Positions 46,322 to 56,075 of a stretch of DNA of 64,000 nt are shown here, one piece after another. The position numbers were made by a program, and so were the translations under genes. Every line of letters starts with the position of its first letter. Position 1 is the first letter of the stretch. Origin of the DNA: an uncultured Bacteroidota bacterium (GTDB lineage Bacteria; Bacteroidota; Bacteroidia; Flavobacteriales; Flavobacteriaceae); assembly GCA_902511755.1 (NCBI GenBank), contig CABXGL010000001.1, positions 62,001-126,000 of the forward strand, given 5' to 3'. The notes beneath the pieces were generated by a model. It did not search any database. It worked only from the letters and a program-made list of their open reading frames with translations, and was not told where the DNA came from.

Positions 46322-47210
46322 TAAGAAAATAGCAATTATAATTGTCAATTGGAAACAATATGAACTTACTATTAATTGTTTATTGTCTCTTAAAAAATTA
46401 GAATATAAAAACTGGAAAGTTATTTTAGTTGACAATGAATCTAATTTTAAAAAAATTAATAAAATTAAAAGTGATTTTAACAAGGTAGAAGTTATTGAAA
46501 GTAAAGAAAATTTAGGTTTTGTATCAGCTAATAATCTTGGAATAAAATATGCAATTAAAAATAAATTTGAGTATGTAATGCTTCTTAATAATGATACGGA
46601 GGTTAATAAGGAATTCCTTTCGCCTCTTTTAAATAGTTTTCAAAACGACAATTCATTAGGAGCTGTTCAGCCCTTGATTATGAATTATTATAATAGAGCG
46701 AAGATTTGGAATGCAGGAGGATATCTAAACAACTTTTTTGGATTCCCATACACCAATAAAAAACTAAATAATAAAAATCAACAAATTGATTGGATTACGG
46801 GTTGTTGTATTATATTAAGGACCACAGTAATTAAAAAAGTGGGATTGATGGATGAAGATTTTTTTGCTTATTATGAGGATGTAGATTGGTCTTTAAGAAT
46901 TAAGCAATTGGGTTATAAATTAGGCATTATAGAATCAAGTGTGATATTTCATCACGGAACAAAATCTTCAAAAAATTCAAATTTTGAAGGAAACCTTTCT
47001 TCTTTTGTTCATTATTTAAATATTAGAAATCATATTTATCTAGTAAAAAAACATAGTGATAAATTCAATTTTATTGGAGTTTTATTTTATCAGTTTTTAA
47101 AAATTCTTTTTTATTCAATCTATTTTATACTGAGATTAAGATTTAGTAAATTAAAAATGGTTTATAAAGGATTTAATGATGGAATTAACAATAAACAAAT
47201 AAAAAAATGA
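46311..47210 (+). CDS. family 2 glycosyltransferase (rhamnosyltransferase-like)
   Basis: The 299-residue protein is a GT-A fold inverting transferase. Motifs are 'IIIVNWKQYELTINCLLSL', 'LLNNDTEV' with the metal-binding Asp, 'WITGCCIILR' and 'DEDFFAYYEDVDWSLRIKQ', typical of the dTDP-rhamnosyltransferase-like group. Sugar and acceptor unknown. I chose ATG 46311, which overlaps the flippase end by 11 bases. It overlaps the polymerase gene by four bases (ATGA). Confidence 0.88.
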   Translation: MNLNKKIAIIIVNWKQYELTINCLLSLKKLEYKNWKVILVDNESNFKKINKIKSDFNKVEVIESKENLGFVSANNLGIKYAIKNKFEYVMLLNNDTEVNKEFLSPLLNSFQNDNSLGAVQPLIMNYYNRAKIWNAGGYLNNFFGFPYTNKKLNNKNQQIDWITGCCIILRTTVIKKVGLMDEDFFAYYEDVDWSLRIKQLGYKLGIIESSVIFHHGTKSSKNSNFEGNLSSFVHYLNIRNHIYLVKKHSDKFNFIGVLFYQFLKILFYSIYFILRLRFSKLKMVYKGFNDGINNKQIKK

Positions 47211-48610
47211 TTTTTCTGGCAAGTTTACTTTTATTTTTTTATGTGGCTTTCACATTAATTATGCTTGATAAAATTTATAAAGGGAATCCAGTTTATCTCC
47301 TTTTATACATAGTGTCTTTCTTGCCCTTTTACACAATCTTTCAAGTAATCGTTTTTAACGCTTTTGAAAATATTTTTATAGTTAGCCTAATAAAATACTC
47401 AAAAGATTTTGTTCTATTATCAAGTTTTATTCTGTATATAATAGGAACACGAGAATCTTTTTTTAATAGAAGTTTTAAATTTTCAATATTAGATAAACTA
47501 ATTGTTAGCTTTTTATGTCTTGTTTTAGTTTATCTTTTTCTTCCATTAGGCGAAGGTACTTTTATATCAAAAGTTATATATTCTAAGAATATTTTTTTAA
47601 TAGGGATTGTTTATTTTTTTGGAAGAAACACAGACTTTAAAATATATAACTGGAATACAATTTTAAAAATCTTAATTGGTTTAGCTGTTTTTTCTTTTCT
47701 AGTAGCATTATCAGAGAACACATTAGGAAATCATCTACATTCTTTTTTAGGCTTTTCAGAATATAATTTAATAGTAAATGATATTGATTCTCAAGGGAAT
47801 TATGGTTTAAGCTGGTCATTTGAAAGTCAAAGTACAAGGCCTAGATATGCAGCTTTTTTTGCTGACCCACTTGAGTTTTCAGCTTCACTCATTCTTTTTT
47901 TTACCGTATCTCTTTGGTTTCTTCTCCACTCAAAATTTAGAGAGAATAAATTTTATTATTTGTTATTGTCATTAATTATTATAGGCTCTTTCTTATTGGC
48001 ATTATCTAGAGCTTCAATATTTTCAGCCATTTTAGTCTTGATATTAGCATTATATATTTCAAAAAATTATAAAACAATTATATCAGGAAGTGTATTTATT
48101 CTTTTAATATTTATATACTTATATTTTTTCTCTGAAGAAACAAGGTATTTAATAGAAGATACTCTATCATTTCAAAATACATCAAGTTTAGGTCATTTAG
48201 TGGAATGGATTGAAGGTTTATTGTCTATATATGAAAATCCATTTGGAATTGGCCTAGCAATGAGCGGAAATGCTAGTGGAGTAGACCAATCAATTAAAAT
48301 TGGAGGGGAAAATCAATTTTTAATTTATGGAGTTCAAATGGGTGTTATTTCTGTTTTATTATATGTAATAATTTTATTAAAATCAATTTGGAATTCTATT
48401 CGAGTTTATAAAAAATCTTCCAGTTTAAGTAAAAAGTCTATTGGATTTATTACTGGATTAACAAAATTCGGGTTGCTTATTCCTTTATTTACTGCAAATG
48501 CGGAACTATATCTTTTTGTAGCGCTTTTTTCTTGGTATCTTGTAGGTCAAGTTGAAAGTCTTTATAATTCTTTTAATTTAAATAATAAGTTAAAAATTGA
48601 AAAAGGTTAA
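47207..48610 (+). CDS. wzy: O-antigen/capsule polymerase or ligase (Wzy/WaaL type)
   Basis: The 467-residue protein has about eleven hydrophobic helices and one large loop (about 185-215 and again 320-365). The Wzy_C region 'LLALSRASIFSAILVLILAL' supports the O-antigen ligase/polymerase superfamily. Between flippase and glycosyltransferases, polymerase is the likelier role, but ligases look the same. It overlaps both neighbours, by 4 and 14 bases. Confidence 0.82.
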   Translation: MIFLASLLLFFYVAFTLIMLDKIYKGNPVYLLLYIVSFLPFYTIFQVIVFNAFENIFIVSLIKYSKDFVLLSSFILYIIGTRESFFNRSFKFSILDKLIVSFLCLVLVYLFLPLGEGTFISKVIYSKNIFLIGIVYFFGRNTDFKIYNWNTILKILIGLAVFSFLVALSENTLGNHLHSFLGFSEYNLIVNDIDSQGNYGLSWSFESQSTRPRYAAFFADPLEFSASLILFFTVSLWFLLHSKFRENKFYYLLLSLIIIGSFLLALSRASIFSAILVLILALYISKNYKTIISGSVFILLIFIYLYFFSEETRYLIEDTLSFQNTSSLGHLVEWIEGLLSIYENPFGIGLAMSGNASGVDQSIKIGGENQFLIYGVQMGVISVLLYVIILLKSIWNSIRVYKKSSSLSKKSIGFITGLTKFGLLIPLFTANAELYLFVALFSWYLVGQVESLYNSFNLNNKLKIEKG

Positions 48611-49697
48611 AGTTTTAATTGATTTATATTATTATAAAGCTGCTATTTCTGGGATAAGAAGTTATATAAGTGAACTGAAAGAATCTAGCGAGGATCATGG
48701 CTCTGAGCAAATCCAATATCTTTTCTCTCATGATATTAAAAAGCTCTCCTATAATAAAACATATTTAAATTCAAGAAATAGATTTATTAGATGGGTTTTT
48801 CAATTAAATTATTTGGTTTATAAACAAATAGTTTTGCCAATAAAACTATTAATTATTAAGCCAGATTATTTGATTTGTTCAGATTATGTTGCCCCCATTA
48901 TTTCATTTAATACAAAAAAAATTACTGTTGTTCATGATTCACTTTTTTGGGATTATCCAGAAAATTATAGTTTATTATGGCGTAGATATTTTATTTCATT
49001 GATTTATTTAGGAATTGATAGAAAAACACAGATAATTACAACAAGTCATTACTCAAAAAATAATTTAATTAAGATTTTAAAAAAAACAAATAAAATAAAT
49101 CATGTATATCAGACTTTTAGATTTTTTAAAACAAAAAATATTCCTTTAAATATTCCAGAAAATTATATACTTCATATTGGGTCTTTTGAAAAAAGAAAAG
49201 ATTTGATGACTCTTTTAAAAGCATTTCATTTTTTAAAAAAGGATAATTTAAAATTAGTTTTAGCTGGGGCTCAAGTTTTAAATGGAAATAAAAAGATTAT
49301 AAAAAAAGTAAAAAAATATATTTTAGAAAATAACTTATGTGAAGAGGTTATTCTTCCTGGTTTTATTTCAAAAGAAGAATCCAAAGTTTATTATAAAAAT
49401 GCATCGATATACGTATTCCCTTCACTAGATGAGGGTTTTGGCATCCCAATTCTTGAAGCTCTTTCTTTTTCAATACCAACAATATGTTCTGATATTAAAG
49501 TTTTTAAAGAGATAGGAAATAATTCAGTAGAATTTTTTAAAGCAGGTGATCCTAATTCATTGGCAAGTAAAATTAGATTTTTACTTAATGATGAAGATAC
49601 TAGAAAAAAATTAGCAAAAAATGGTTTAGAGCATATAAAAAAATTTAATAGAAAGAATTTTATTAAAGGTTTTGAAGAGTTTATTTTAAATGAATAG
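48597..49697 (+). CDS. family 4 glycosyltransferase
   Basis: The 366-residue GT-B protein has a group 1 transferase C-terminal domain: 'YILHIGSFEKRKDLMTLLKA', 'LVLAGAQ', 'VILPGFISKEESKVYYKNAS' and the donor-site 'SLDEGFGIPILEALSFSIP' with the E-x7-E arrangement. No ATG is available near the N terminus, so TTG 48597 ('KKVKVLIDLYYY') is the likely start, inside the end of wzy. Confidence 0.85.
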   Translation: MKKVKVLIDLYYYKAAISGIRSYISELKESSEDHGSEQIQYLFSHDIKKLSYNKTYLNSRNRFIRWVFQLNYLVYKQIVLPIKLLIIKPDYLICSDYVAPIISFNTKKITVVHDSLFWDYPENYSLLWRRYFISLIYLGIDRKTQIITTSHYSKNNLIKILKKTNKINHVYQTFRFFKTKNIPLNIPENYILHIGSFEKRKDLMTLLKAFHFLKKDNLKLVLAGAQVLNGNKKIIKKVKKYILENNLCEEVILPGFISKEESKVYYKNASIYVFPSLDEGFGIPILEALSFSIPTICSDIKVFKEIGNNSVEFFKAGDPNSLASKIRFLLNDEDTRKKLAKNGLEHIKKFNRKNFIKGFEEFILNE

Positions 49698-50835
49698 AAT
49701 CAAGAAAAAAATACTTTTATTACACAGTTCCAATGATTTATATGGTGCTAGTAAAATTTTTTTACAAATCGTGCAGATATTAAGTAATCAAGGATATGAA
49801 ATTCATGTCCTGTTACCTTCAAAAGGTCCAATGGATGATTTGCTTGAGAATAAAATAAATTTAAATTATCATAGCTTAGGCGTACTTAGAAAAAAATATT
49901 TGAATCCTCTTGGATTAATAAATAGAATACTAACTAATTTAAAAGCAATTAAGTTTTTATCTAGTTATATAAAAAATAACGAAATAAATTTAGTTTATAC
50001 AAATACATCTCCAATTTTAGCTGGTGGGATAGCTGCACAAAAAAATAAAATTCCAAGTTTATTTCATATTCATGAAATACCAGTTGGAAATAAATTTTAT
50101 GAACTATTTAGTGGTCAAATGATAAATAAATATTCTAATCGAATTATAACAGTTTCAAATAGTGTAAGAAATCATTGGATAAAATATGTTAATGAAAATA
50201 AAATTGAAAGAATTTATAATGGAATTGTTTTTGAAAAAAATCAACTTTTTAAAAGGATAGAAAAAGATGATATGGATTATGTAATTACTAGTGTTTCAAG
50301 GCTAATTCCATATAAAGGTCATAATTATTTAATTGATATTGCGGAAGAGCTTTTAAAAAAATCAAAGAAGTTTAAATTTTGGATTATTGGTGATACTTTA
50401 AAAAGTTATTCAAATTATGAAAGGAGGTTAAAAAAAAGAGTGATAGAATTAGGCTTAAGTAATAGAATTAAATTTTTAGGGTTTAGAAATGATATCTCAA
50501 ATGTTTTAGAACAATCAAATTTGTTTATTCACACTGCTATTTCTCCAGACCCTTTCCCAACTGTTTTGTTTGAGTCTTTATATAATAATTTGCCAACAGT
50601 TGCAACAAATCTAGGTGGAGCTGTAGAAATCTTAGATAATGGAAACAATGGATTGTTGATCCCTTACAATGATTCAAAGAAAGCAGCCAATTTAATTAGT
50701 GATTATTGCAGCAATAATAAGCTGCAAAAAAATCATTTAGATAATAGTAAAAAGAATTTTAAAATTAATTTTAGTTCTGAGTTATTTAAAAAGAATATAT
50801 TAAAGGAAGTAAATGTGTTGCTTTTAAATGAATAA
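49690..50835 (+). CDS. family 4 glycosyltransferase
   Basis: The 381-residue GT-B protein begins 'KKKILLLHSSNDLYGASKIF', with the acceptor-binding pattern of group 1 transferases. Its C-terminal donor half has 'SRLIPYKGHNYLIDIA', 'NRIKFLGFRNDISNVLEQS' and 'PFPTVLFESLYNNLPTVAT'. The overlap with the previous and next genes is eight bases each, so the cluster is translationally coupled. Specificity unknown. Confidence 0.87.
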   Translation: MNRIKKKILLLHSSNDLYGASKIFLQIVQILSNQGYEIHVLLPSKGPMDDLLENKINLNYHSLGVLRKKYLNPLGLINRILTNLKAIKFLSSYIKNNEINLVYTNTSPILAGGIAAQKNKIPSLFHIHEIPVGNKFYELFSGQMINKYSNRIITVSNSVRNHWIKYVNENKIERIYNGIVFEKNQLFKRIEKDDMDYVITSVSRLIPYKGHNYLIDIAEELLKKSKKFKFWIIGDTLKSYSNYERRLKKRVIELGLSNRIKFLGFRNDISNVLEQSNLFIHTAISPDPFPTVLFESLYNNLPTVATNLGGAVEILDNGNNGLLIPYNDSKKAANLISDYCSNNKLQKNHLDNSKKNFKINFSSELFKKNILKEVNVLLLNE

Positions 50836-51940
50836 AAAAATAAAAATATCTATTATTGGAACAAGAGGTTATCCCTACGTTTATAGTGGTTATGAAACTT
50901 TTGTAAAAGAGTTGAGTGAACGTTTAGTGAAAAAAGGATGTGATGTAACAGTTTATTGCCATAGAGCTCTTTTTAATGAAAAGCCTAAAACTATAAATGG
51001 CATAGATTTAGTTTATATTCCAACAATAGAAACTAAGAACCTCTCACAGTTTATTCATTCATTTTTATCAATTATTCATGCTTGCTTTTCAAATCCTGAT
51101 GTGATATTAGTTGTTAATCCAGCTAATGGTCCATTTGGATTAATTACTAAACTTTTTAGAAAACGAACTGTTATTAATGTAGATGGGCTTGAATGGCTAA
51201 GACCTAAATGGAAAGGTTTGGGATCAATTTATTTTAAGTGGGCTTCTAAAATGGCCACTCTTTTTTACGATCAGATTATTAATGATTCTGATGAGATGAG
51301 AAAAGTATACTTGAATTTATTTAAAACAGATTCAAAAGTAATAGCATATGGAGCTAATATTAGAAAATCAAAAAATGCTGATTTAATAAATAAATGGAAT
51401 ATTAAACAAAGGGAATATTATTTAGTTATAGGAAGGTTAATACCTGATAACAACGCCGATTTAATTATTAAGGGGTTTTTAAAATCCAATTCAAATAAGA
51501 AATTAGTTATTGTTGGAGATGTTCCTTATAAGGATTCTTATGCTTCTGATTTAAAAAATATTGTGGACAAAAGGTTGATTTTCACAGGTTATGTGAAGGA
51601 TCAAGATATATTGGCGGAATTATATCACAACTGTTATACTTATGTTCACGGTCATGAATTTGGCGGAACTAACCCAACTATGATTAAGGCCATGGCCTAT
51701 GGTTGTGCTATTCTAGCTTTAGACACAGTGTTTAATCAGGAAATGCTTCAAAAAGGAAAGTTTGGGTTGTTTTTTAAAAAAGAACTTTTTTCAATAATTA
51801 ATAAGATTGATTATTGTGAAAAAGAAAAACTTATAATTGATAAGCTTAGGTCAGAATCTGTAAATGGAATTAATAAAAAATACGAATGGGATAACATTGT
51901 AGACAGTTATATTAAAGTTTTCAAAGAAATTTCCGCTTAA
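50828..51940 (+). CDS. DUF1972/family 4 glycosyltransferase
   Basis: The 370-residue protein carries the DUF1972 N-terminal signature 'IIGTRGYPYVYSGYETFVKE', then a group 1 C-terminal domain ('YYLVIGRLIPDNNADLIIKG', 'HGHEFGGTNPTMIKAMAYG'). DUF1972 proteins are mostly rhamnosyl- or galactosyltransferases of capsule and O-antigen loci. It is the last gene of the plus-strand block and overlaps the convergent methyltransferase by four bases. Confidence 0.87.
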   Translation: MNKKIKISIIGTRGYPYVYSGYETFVKELSERLVKKGCDVTVYCHRALFNEKPKTINGIDLVYIPTIETKNLSQFIHSFLSIIHACFSNPDVILVVNPANGPFGLITKLFRKRTVINVDGLEWLRPKWKGLGSIYFKWASKMATLFYDQIINDSDEMRKVYLNLFKTDSKVIAYGANIRKSKNADLINKWNIKQREYYLVIGRLIPDNNADLIIKGFLKSNSNKKLVIVGDVPYKDSYASDLKNIVDKRLIFTGYVKDQDILAELYHNCYTYVHGHEFGGTNPTMIKAMAYGCAILALDTVFNQEMLQKGKFGLFFKKELFSIINKIDYCEKEKLIIDKLRSESVNGINKKYEWDNIVDSYIKVFKEISA

Positions 51941-52593
51941 AAATTATGAGTTGTAAAGGATTTATTCATTCCAAAAAATTTTTCAAAGTAAATTTTTGAA
52001 GTTGGAAACAATGTTTTCATTTCTTTTTCACTTATTAATCTTATTTCTTGGATGTATTGCTTAGCAAACTTTTCATCCCATTTTTTAAGTCTACTTAATT
52101 TTGTTTTTGTTAGTATCCAGAATTTTACAGATTTGGGCAAGTATCCAAAGAAAGGCAATAAGTAATGTGGTTCGATAAAAAAATATTTATTTGGAGTCTG
52201 AATAATATGCTTTTTACCTACTCTAATGACTTCTTTTGCCATCTTTTTTTGATTTTCAAAGTTATGTAGGTGTTCAATTACTGAATTGGAATGAACAAGA
52301 TCTACGGAGTTGTCTTTAAATTTACTTAAGTCAGTAGCAGTTCCTATAATACTTTTAATATTTGAGTATTCTGATTTTTCAATCTCAATATTTAAAAGGG
52401 TAATATGGTAATTGTTATTTCCAGCTAGTCCTCTATTTTCCCAAAAGTTAATTTTTCCTCCTAAATCAAGAATATGTAGAGGTTTATCTAATTTTTGAAT
52501 TTTTTTTAAAAAATAATCAAATCTTTTAGCTCGGAATCTATTTCCAAGAGATTTTTTATTCTCTGATAAATCAAAAATCTGTTTAAAATTCAA
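51937..52593 (-). CDS. SAM-dependent class I methyltransferase
   Basis: The 218-residue protein has a class I motif 'PLHILDLGGKINFWENRG', an Asp-containing second motif and 'SVDLVHSNSVIEHL', the usual Methyltransf_11 arrangement. In this locus a sugar O-methyltransferase capping or decorating the polymer is plausible, but the target is not shown. It is the last gene of the uxs-lipoprotein-wzi block, one base after wzi. Confidence 0.8.
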   Translation of the reverse strand: MNFKQIFDLSENKKSLGNRFRAKRFDYFLKKIQKLDKPLHILDLGGKINFWENRGLAGNNNYHITLLNIEIEKSEYSNIKSIIGTATDLSKFKDNSVDLVHSNSVIEHLHNFENQKKMAKEVIRVGKKHIIQTPNKYFFIEPHYLLPFFGYLPKSVKFWILTKTKLSRLKKWDEKFAKQYIQEIRLISEKEMKTLFPTSKIYFEKFFGMNKSFTTHNF

Positions 52594-52594
52594 T

Positions 52595-54304
52595 TTAAAA
52601 TTTTATTGGATAAGTTAATTTAATATTAGCATGAAAATTATTTACATCATTTCCAGGGTGATAATAAGGGGTTGCATAGTTTTCTAAATCCCACTGATAA
52701 TTCAGACTCCTTGAATATATAAGATTTGAAGAAAGCCAGAACTTATTGAATTTTTTTGAGAAGTTAAGATGTAAATTAAAATCTTTCCAATAACGCCTTG
52801 GATCTTGGGCTGATGAAAAAGCTTCGTGGTAAAAATCATTATCCTGATCTATAATTTCTAGTGCTATTCCTAGTTTTTCTTTATCTCTAATTCTGTTAAG
52901 TGCAAAGTAATGAGAGTTACTTCCTGGGCCTATTCCAGCCCCTAAAACTTCACCTTCATTGGTGTAACCGTCAAAAGTCCAACTGTGCTCATACCATGAC
53001 CCTGCATTTCTTAACAACCTAGAGGCAGTTTGTTCCATTTGTGTCCACTCCCATGAAAACAAGTAATTATCAGAATTGATTTTAAAAACTTTTTGTAAAC
53101 CAACTGTAACGGCTCTACTGTGGTCAGAATCCAATAATAAATCTCTAATGTTCTGTTTAGAATCGTTGTGATTGTAGTCTACATAAATTTCCGCCTTAGA
53201 ATCTTTCCATAACCACCTTAAAAACACTCCAGCGGCTTGATTAGTTTGCGCCTCATAATTTTCATACTTATCATTTTTTCTAAAAAGATTTTGAAATGCA
53301 GGAAACCAAGTTGGACTTCCTTTCATCCACCAGTATTTCCCTCTAACTAGAGCCGAATACATTTGCACCCATCTTATAAAACCAAGCGATAGTCCAGACA
53401 CCCATTTTGGAGAATAAGTAATAGAATAACCCTGTATATACCTCCAATCATCTGTTCGTCCCTGTTGATTAATTTTTGGAACATAAATGTTAGTTCCCGC
53501 ATATTGAAAATCAGTATTTGCAGGTAAATATCCTGAAGATTCTAATCTGCCTGAAATAACTTGCCAATCAAAGTTTCCTATTTTAGTTTTTAGCGGTTTG
53601 GTTGTATTGAAAGTAATGTGTTTAAATCCTCTGGCATGATTACTCATCATGATGCTGTTTCTAATAGAGGGTCCCCACCAAATATTTTCATTGGATATAC
53701 CAAGACTTAGTCCTTTATAATTTAATCTGATACTAGATTGTCCTATTAATGTTTTGCTTATACTTTCTTCTCCAAATCTTTCTGGCATATCTATGTGATT
53801 CCAAAGTTGATATCTTTTTGCCCATATAATTGGATAATGGCCATTGGGTCCTTCTCCAAACCCCTCAAAATCTTTATTTTCAGAATACAAATGTTCAGGT
53901 TTTAGTTGTATTGAAAGCGGACCAATTTCTGCGTAAATACCTGCGCTTATAATATGTTGATAGCCTCGATTTGGAATCATGCTTCCATTATTTCTATTAT
54001 ATGGGTGATGACTACTAAATTCAATATTATAATCAACAGGAATTAATTTAACTTTTCCTTTACCTTTTAAAAAGGTTGTTATTGTTGGAGCATAGTTTTC
54101 AATATTAAAAATGGTATCGTTTATTTTTAATCCATTTTTCCCAATATCAAAGGGTTTTAAAGTAAAAGAAATATCATTTTGAAATTTTCCTAATAATTGA
54201 GATGTCCTTAAATAATCTGTTAGATATGATTCGTTTAGATTAATTGTTTGAGAATTAGACAGAAAAAATGTAAATATGAAAACAAAGAAAAATTTAAATC
54301 TCAT
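52595..54304 (-). CDS. wzi: capsule assembly Wzi-family outer-membrane protein
   Basis: Wzi-like proteins are outer-membrane beta-barrels that anchor capsule to the cell surface. The 569 residues start with a signal peptide (about 1-18, 'FFLSNSQ'). Repeated amphipathic strands follow, with Wzi-family patches 'GLSLGISNENIWWGPS', 'SGYLPANTDF' and 'FLRWLWKDSKAEIYVDYNH'. The last residues 'IKLTYPIKF' fit a beta-barrel end. It shares one base (TAATG) with the upstream lipoprotein gene. Confidence 0.88.
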   Translation of the reverse strand: MRFKFFFVFIFTFFLSNSQTINLNESYLTDYLRTSQLLGKFQNDISFTLKPFDIGKNGLKINDTIFNIENYAPTITTFLKGKGKVKLIPVDYNIEFSSHHPYNRNNGSMIPNRGYQHIISAGIYAEIGPLSIQLKPEHLYSENKDFEGFGEGPNGHYPIIWAKRYQLWNHIDMPERFGEESISKTLIGQSSIRLNYKGLSLGISNENIWWGPSIRNSIMMSNHARGFKHITFNTTKPLKTKIGNFDWQVISGRLESSGYLPANTDFQYAGTNIYVPKINQQGRTDDWRYIQGYSITYSPKWVSGLSLGFIRWVQMYSALVRGKYWWMKGSPTWFPAFQNLFRKNDKYENYEAQTNQAAGVFLRWLWKDSKAEIYVDYNHNDSKQNIRDLLLDSDHSRAVTVGLQKVFKINSDNYLFSWEWTQMEQTASRLLRNAGSWYEHSWTFDGYTNEGEVLGAGIGPGSNSHYFALNRIRDKEKLGIALEIIDQDNDFYHEAFSSAQDPRRYWKDFNLHLNFSKKFNKFWLSSNLIYSRSLNYQWDLENYATPYYHPGNDVNNFHANIKLTYPIKF

Positions 54305-55041
54305 TATTTATAAGAAATTACTCTAACTTTTAGATTATCTAAAGACCAACTTTCATCACATTTTGATTGAACTATTCCGTCTTTATCTATTGCATTGGGC
54401 TGGTATAATTCATCATAGAATCTAATAACAACAGCATTTCCGGAATGTCGAAATCCTTTTTCTATTTTATATAATGTAGTTTCTCCTCCAAAAAAAGAAT
54501 TTTTGCAAATTTTAGCCAATTTAGTTTGATGATTTCCTGTCTTAGGATTATTTTCAAAAGGATAATTCTCTGGATAAGATTGCCTTAAACAATAATTTGA
54601 AAAGCAAGGGCTATTAGAAAAAGTAGTTACAAATCTATCATTTGAAGTGTCTTTTATCAAATCCATATTTGGGTCAAGTTCCATAATCCATTTATCAGGC
54701 TTATCATTTTCTGGAAACCCATTTAGATTGCCATCCCATGTACCGTGAATATATAAATCAAAAGAAATAAAAACATAGTCATGGTCACCGGTATCTTTTA
54801 GATGAAGGGTAAACCCATCATTATTAAAATCTCCTAAAACAGTGGTGTTATTAAAAGTTGAAGTAGCTTTACCATCAATTTCAGAGAAGTTTTCAGTCTC
54901 AAAATCGTTATCATAAATCAGCTCATCTCTTGAAATTTCAGGATATGAACAAGAATCAATTAAAAAAAAGAGAATAAAGATTTTAAGTAAATTAATTAGA
55001 CGGTGTTTTTTCACAAGTGTTTTTAATAAGTGTTTATGCAA
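54304..55041 (-). CDS. surface lipoprotein of unknown function, lectin-like beta-sandwich suspected
   Basis: I do not recognise a named family. The 245-residue product has a long basic N terminus and a lipoprotein signal ending FFLIDSC (Cys near 31). The mature part is beta-rich with aromatic/acidic patches 'SFDLYIHGTWDGN', 'DKWIMELD', 'CFSNYCLRQSYPE' and a final 'SWSLDNLKVRVISYK'. This pattern resembles carbohydrate-binding jelly-roll domains, which is inference. It sits between uxs (8-base overlap) and wzi (1-base overlap), so a role at the capsule surface is likely. Confidence 0.6.
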   Translation of the reverse strand: MHKHLLKTLVKKHRLINLLKIFILFFLIDSCSYPEISRDELIYDNDFETENFSEIDGKATSTFNNTTVLGDFNNDGFTLHLKDTGDHDYVFISFDLYIHGTWDGNLNGFPENDKPDKWIMELDPNMDLIKDTSNDRFVTTFSNSPCFSNYCLRQSYPENYPFENNPKTGNHQTKLAKICKNSFFGGETTLYKIEKGFRHSGNAVVIRFYDELYQPNAIDKDGIVQSKCDESWSLDNLKVRVISYK

Positions 55042-56005
55042 ATTGACTATCTTTTTTATTTAGCTCCTCCAAAGTTAAGCTCTTAAAATAATTAAAAGCA
55101 TTTTCTAGTCCTTTTTTTCTTGAAACAAGGGGTTGCCAATTTAAAATTTTCATTGCTTTAGTTATATCGGGTTTTCTTTTAACAGGATCGTTTACAGGGA
55201 GAGGTTTAAAAACTATTTTATTATCAGTACCGCCCATAGCTATAATTTCCTTTGCAAAGTCAATCAAAGCTATTTCTTCAGGATTTCCTAAGTTCATAGG
55301 TTTGGTGTAGTTTGAATGTAAGAGCTTATAAATTCCCTCCACCATGTCATCTATAAAACAAAAAGACCTGGTTTGAGAGCCGTCTCCAAACACAGTTAAG
55401 CTTTCCCCCCTTAGAACTTGCCCCATAAAGGCTGGGATTGCTCTTCCGTCATTAACTCTCATTCTAGAGCCGTAAGTGTTGAATATTCTTGCTATTCTTA
55501 TATCAAGCCCGTGAAAGGTGTGATAAGCGGTGGTTAAGGCTTCCTGAAACCGCTTGGCCTCATCGTAAACGCCTCTTGGTCCAACAGGATCAACATTACC
55601 AAAATATTCTTCAGGTTGCGGGTGTACTAAAGGATCACCATAAACTTCTGAAGTGGAAGCAATTAAAATACGAGCATTATTTTTTAAAGCTATTTTTAAA
55701 ACTTTCTCAGTTCCTAAAGACCCTACTCTAAGAGTTTCCAGTGGAATTTTTAAATAATCAATTGGACTGGCTGGAGAGGCAAAATGCAGTATATAATCAA
55801 CAGAATCTTCTATGTTAAAATCATGGGTGATGTCAATTTTTTTGAACTGAAAATCCATATTTGAATTAATGTGAGACAGGTTCTTTAAATTACCTGTTTT
55901 TAGATTGTCTAATCCTATTACCTTGTAATTTTTTGACAGGAAAAAATCGCATAAATGTGATCCTATGAATCCAGCGGCTCCAGTGATTAAAACAGTTTTT
56001 TTCAT
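55034..56005 (-). CDS. UDP-glucuronate decarboxylase (UDP-xylose synthase) type SDR
   Basis: The 323-residue extended SDR has the NAD site 'TGAAGFIGSHLCDFFL', 'HFASPASPIDY', catalytic Ser/Tyr/Lys in 'ASTSEVYGDP' and 'YDEAKRFQEA', and 'RIARIFNTYGSRMR', closely matching UDP-xylose synthases. It would convert UDP-glucuronate to UDP-xylose for a glycosyltransferase in the locus. Its central part is clearly richer in G+C than neighbouring genes (two 60-base lines reach about 50%). It is divergent from the regulator gene across 70 bases. Confidence 0.92.
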   Translation of the reverse strand: MKKTVLITGAAGFIGSHLCDFFLSKNYKVIGLDNLKTGNLKNLSHINSNMDFQFKKIDITHDFNIEDSVDYILHFASPASPIDYLKIPLETLRVGSLGTEKVLKIALKNNARILIASTSEVYGDPLVHPQPEEYFGNVDPVGPRGVYDEAKRFQEALTTAYHTFHGLDIRIARIFNTYGSRMRVNDGRAIPAFMGQVLRGESLTVFGDGSQTRSFCFIDDMVEGIYKLLHSNYTKPMNLGNPEEIALIDFAKEIIAMGGTDNKIVFKPLPVNDPVKRKPDITKAMKILNWQPLVSRKKGLENAFNYFKSLTLEELNKKDSQFA

Positions 56006-56056
56006 TTCAATAAAATAAGGGTAAAAATATGATTTTTATATTACAAAAATATCAAG

Positions 56057-56064
56057 TACTTTTG
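56057..56064 (+). promoter_or_regulatory. -7 box of the regulator gene
   Basis: TACTTTTG is an exact TAnnTTTG match ending 11 bases before ATG 56076. A T-run at 56033-56037 lies at the -33 distance. Confidence 0.5.
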
Positions 56065-56075
56065 TTACTTATTAT

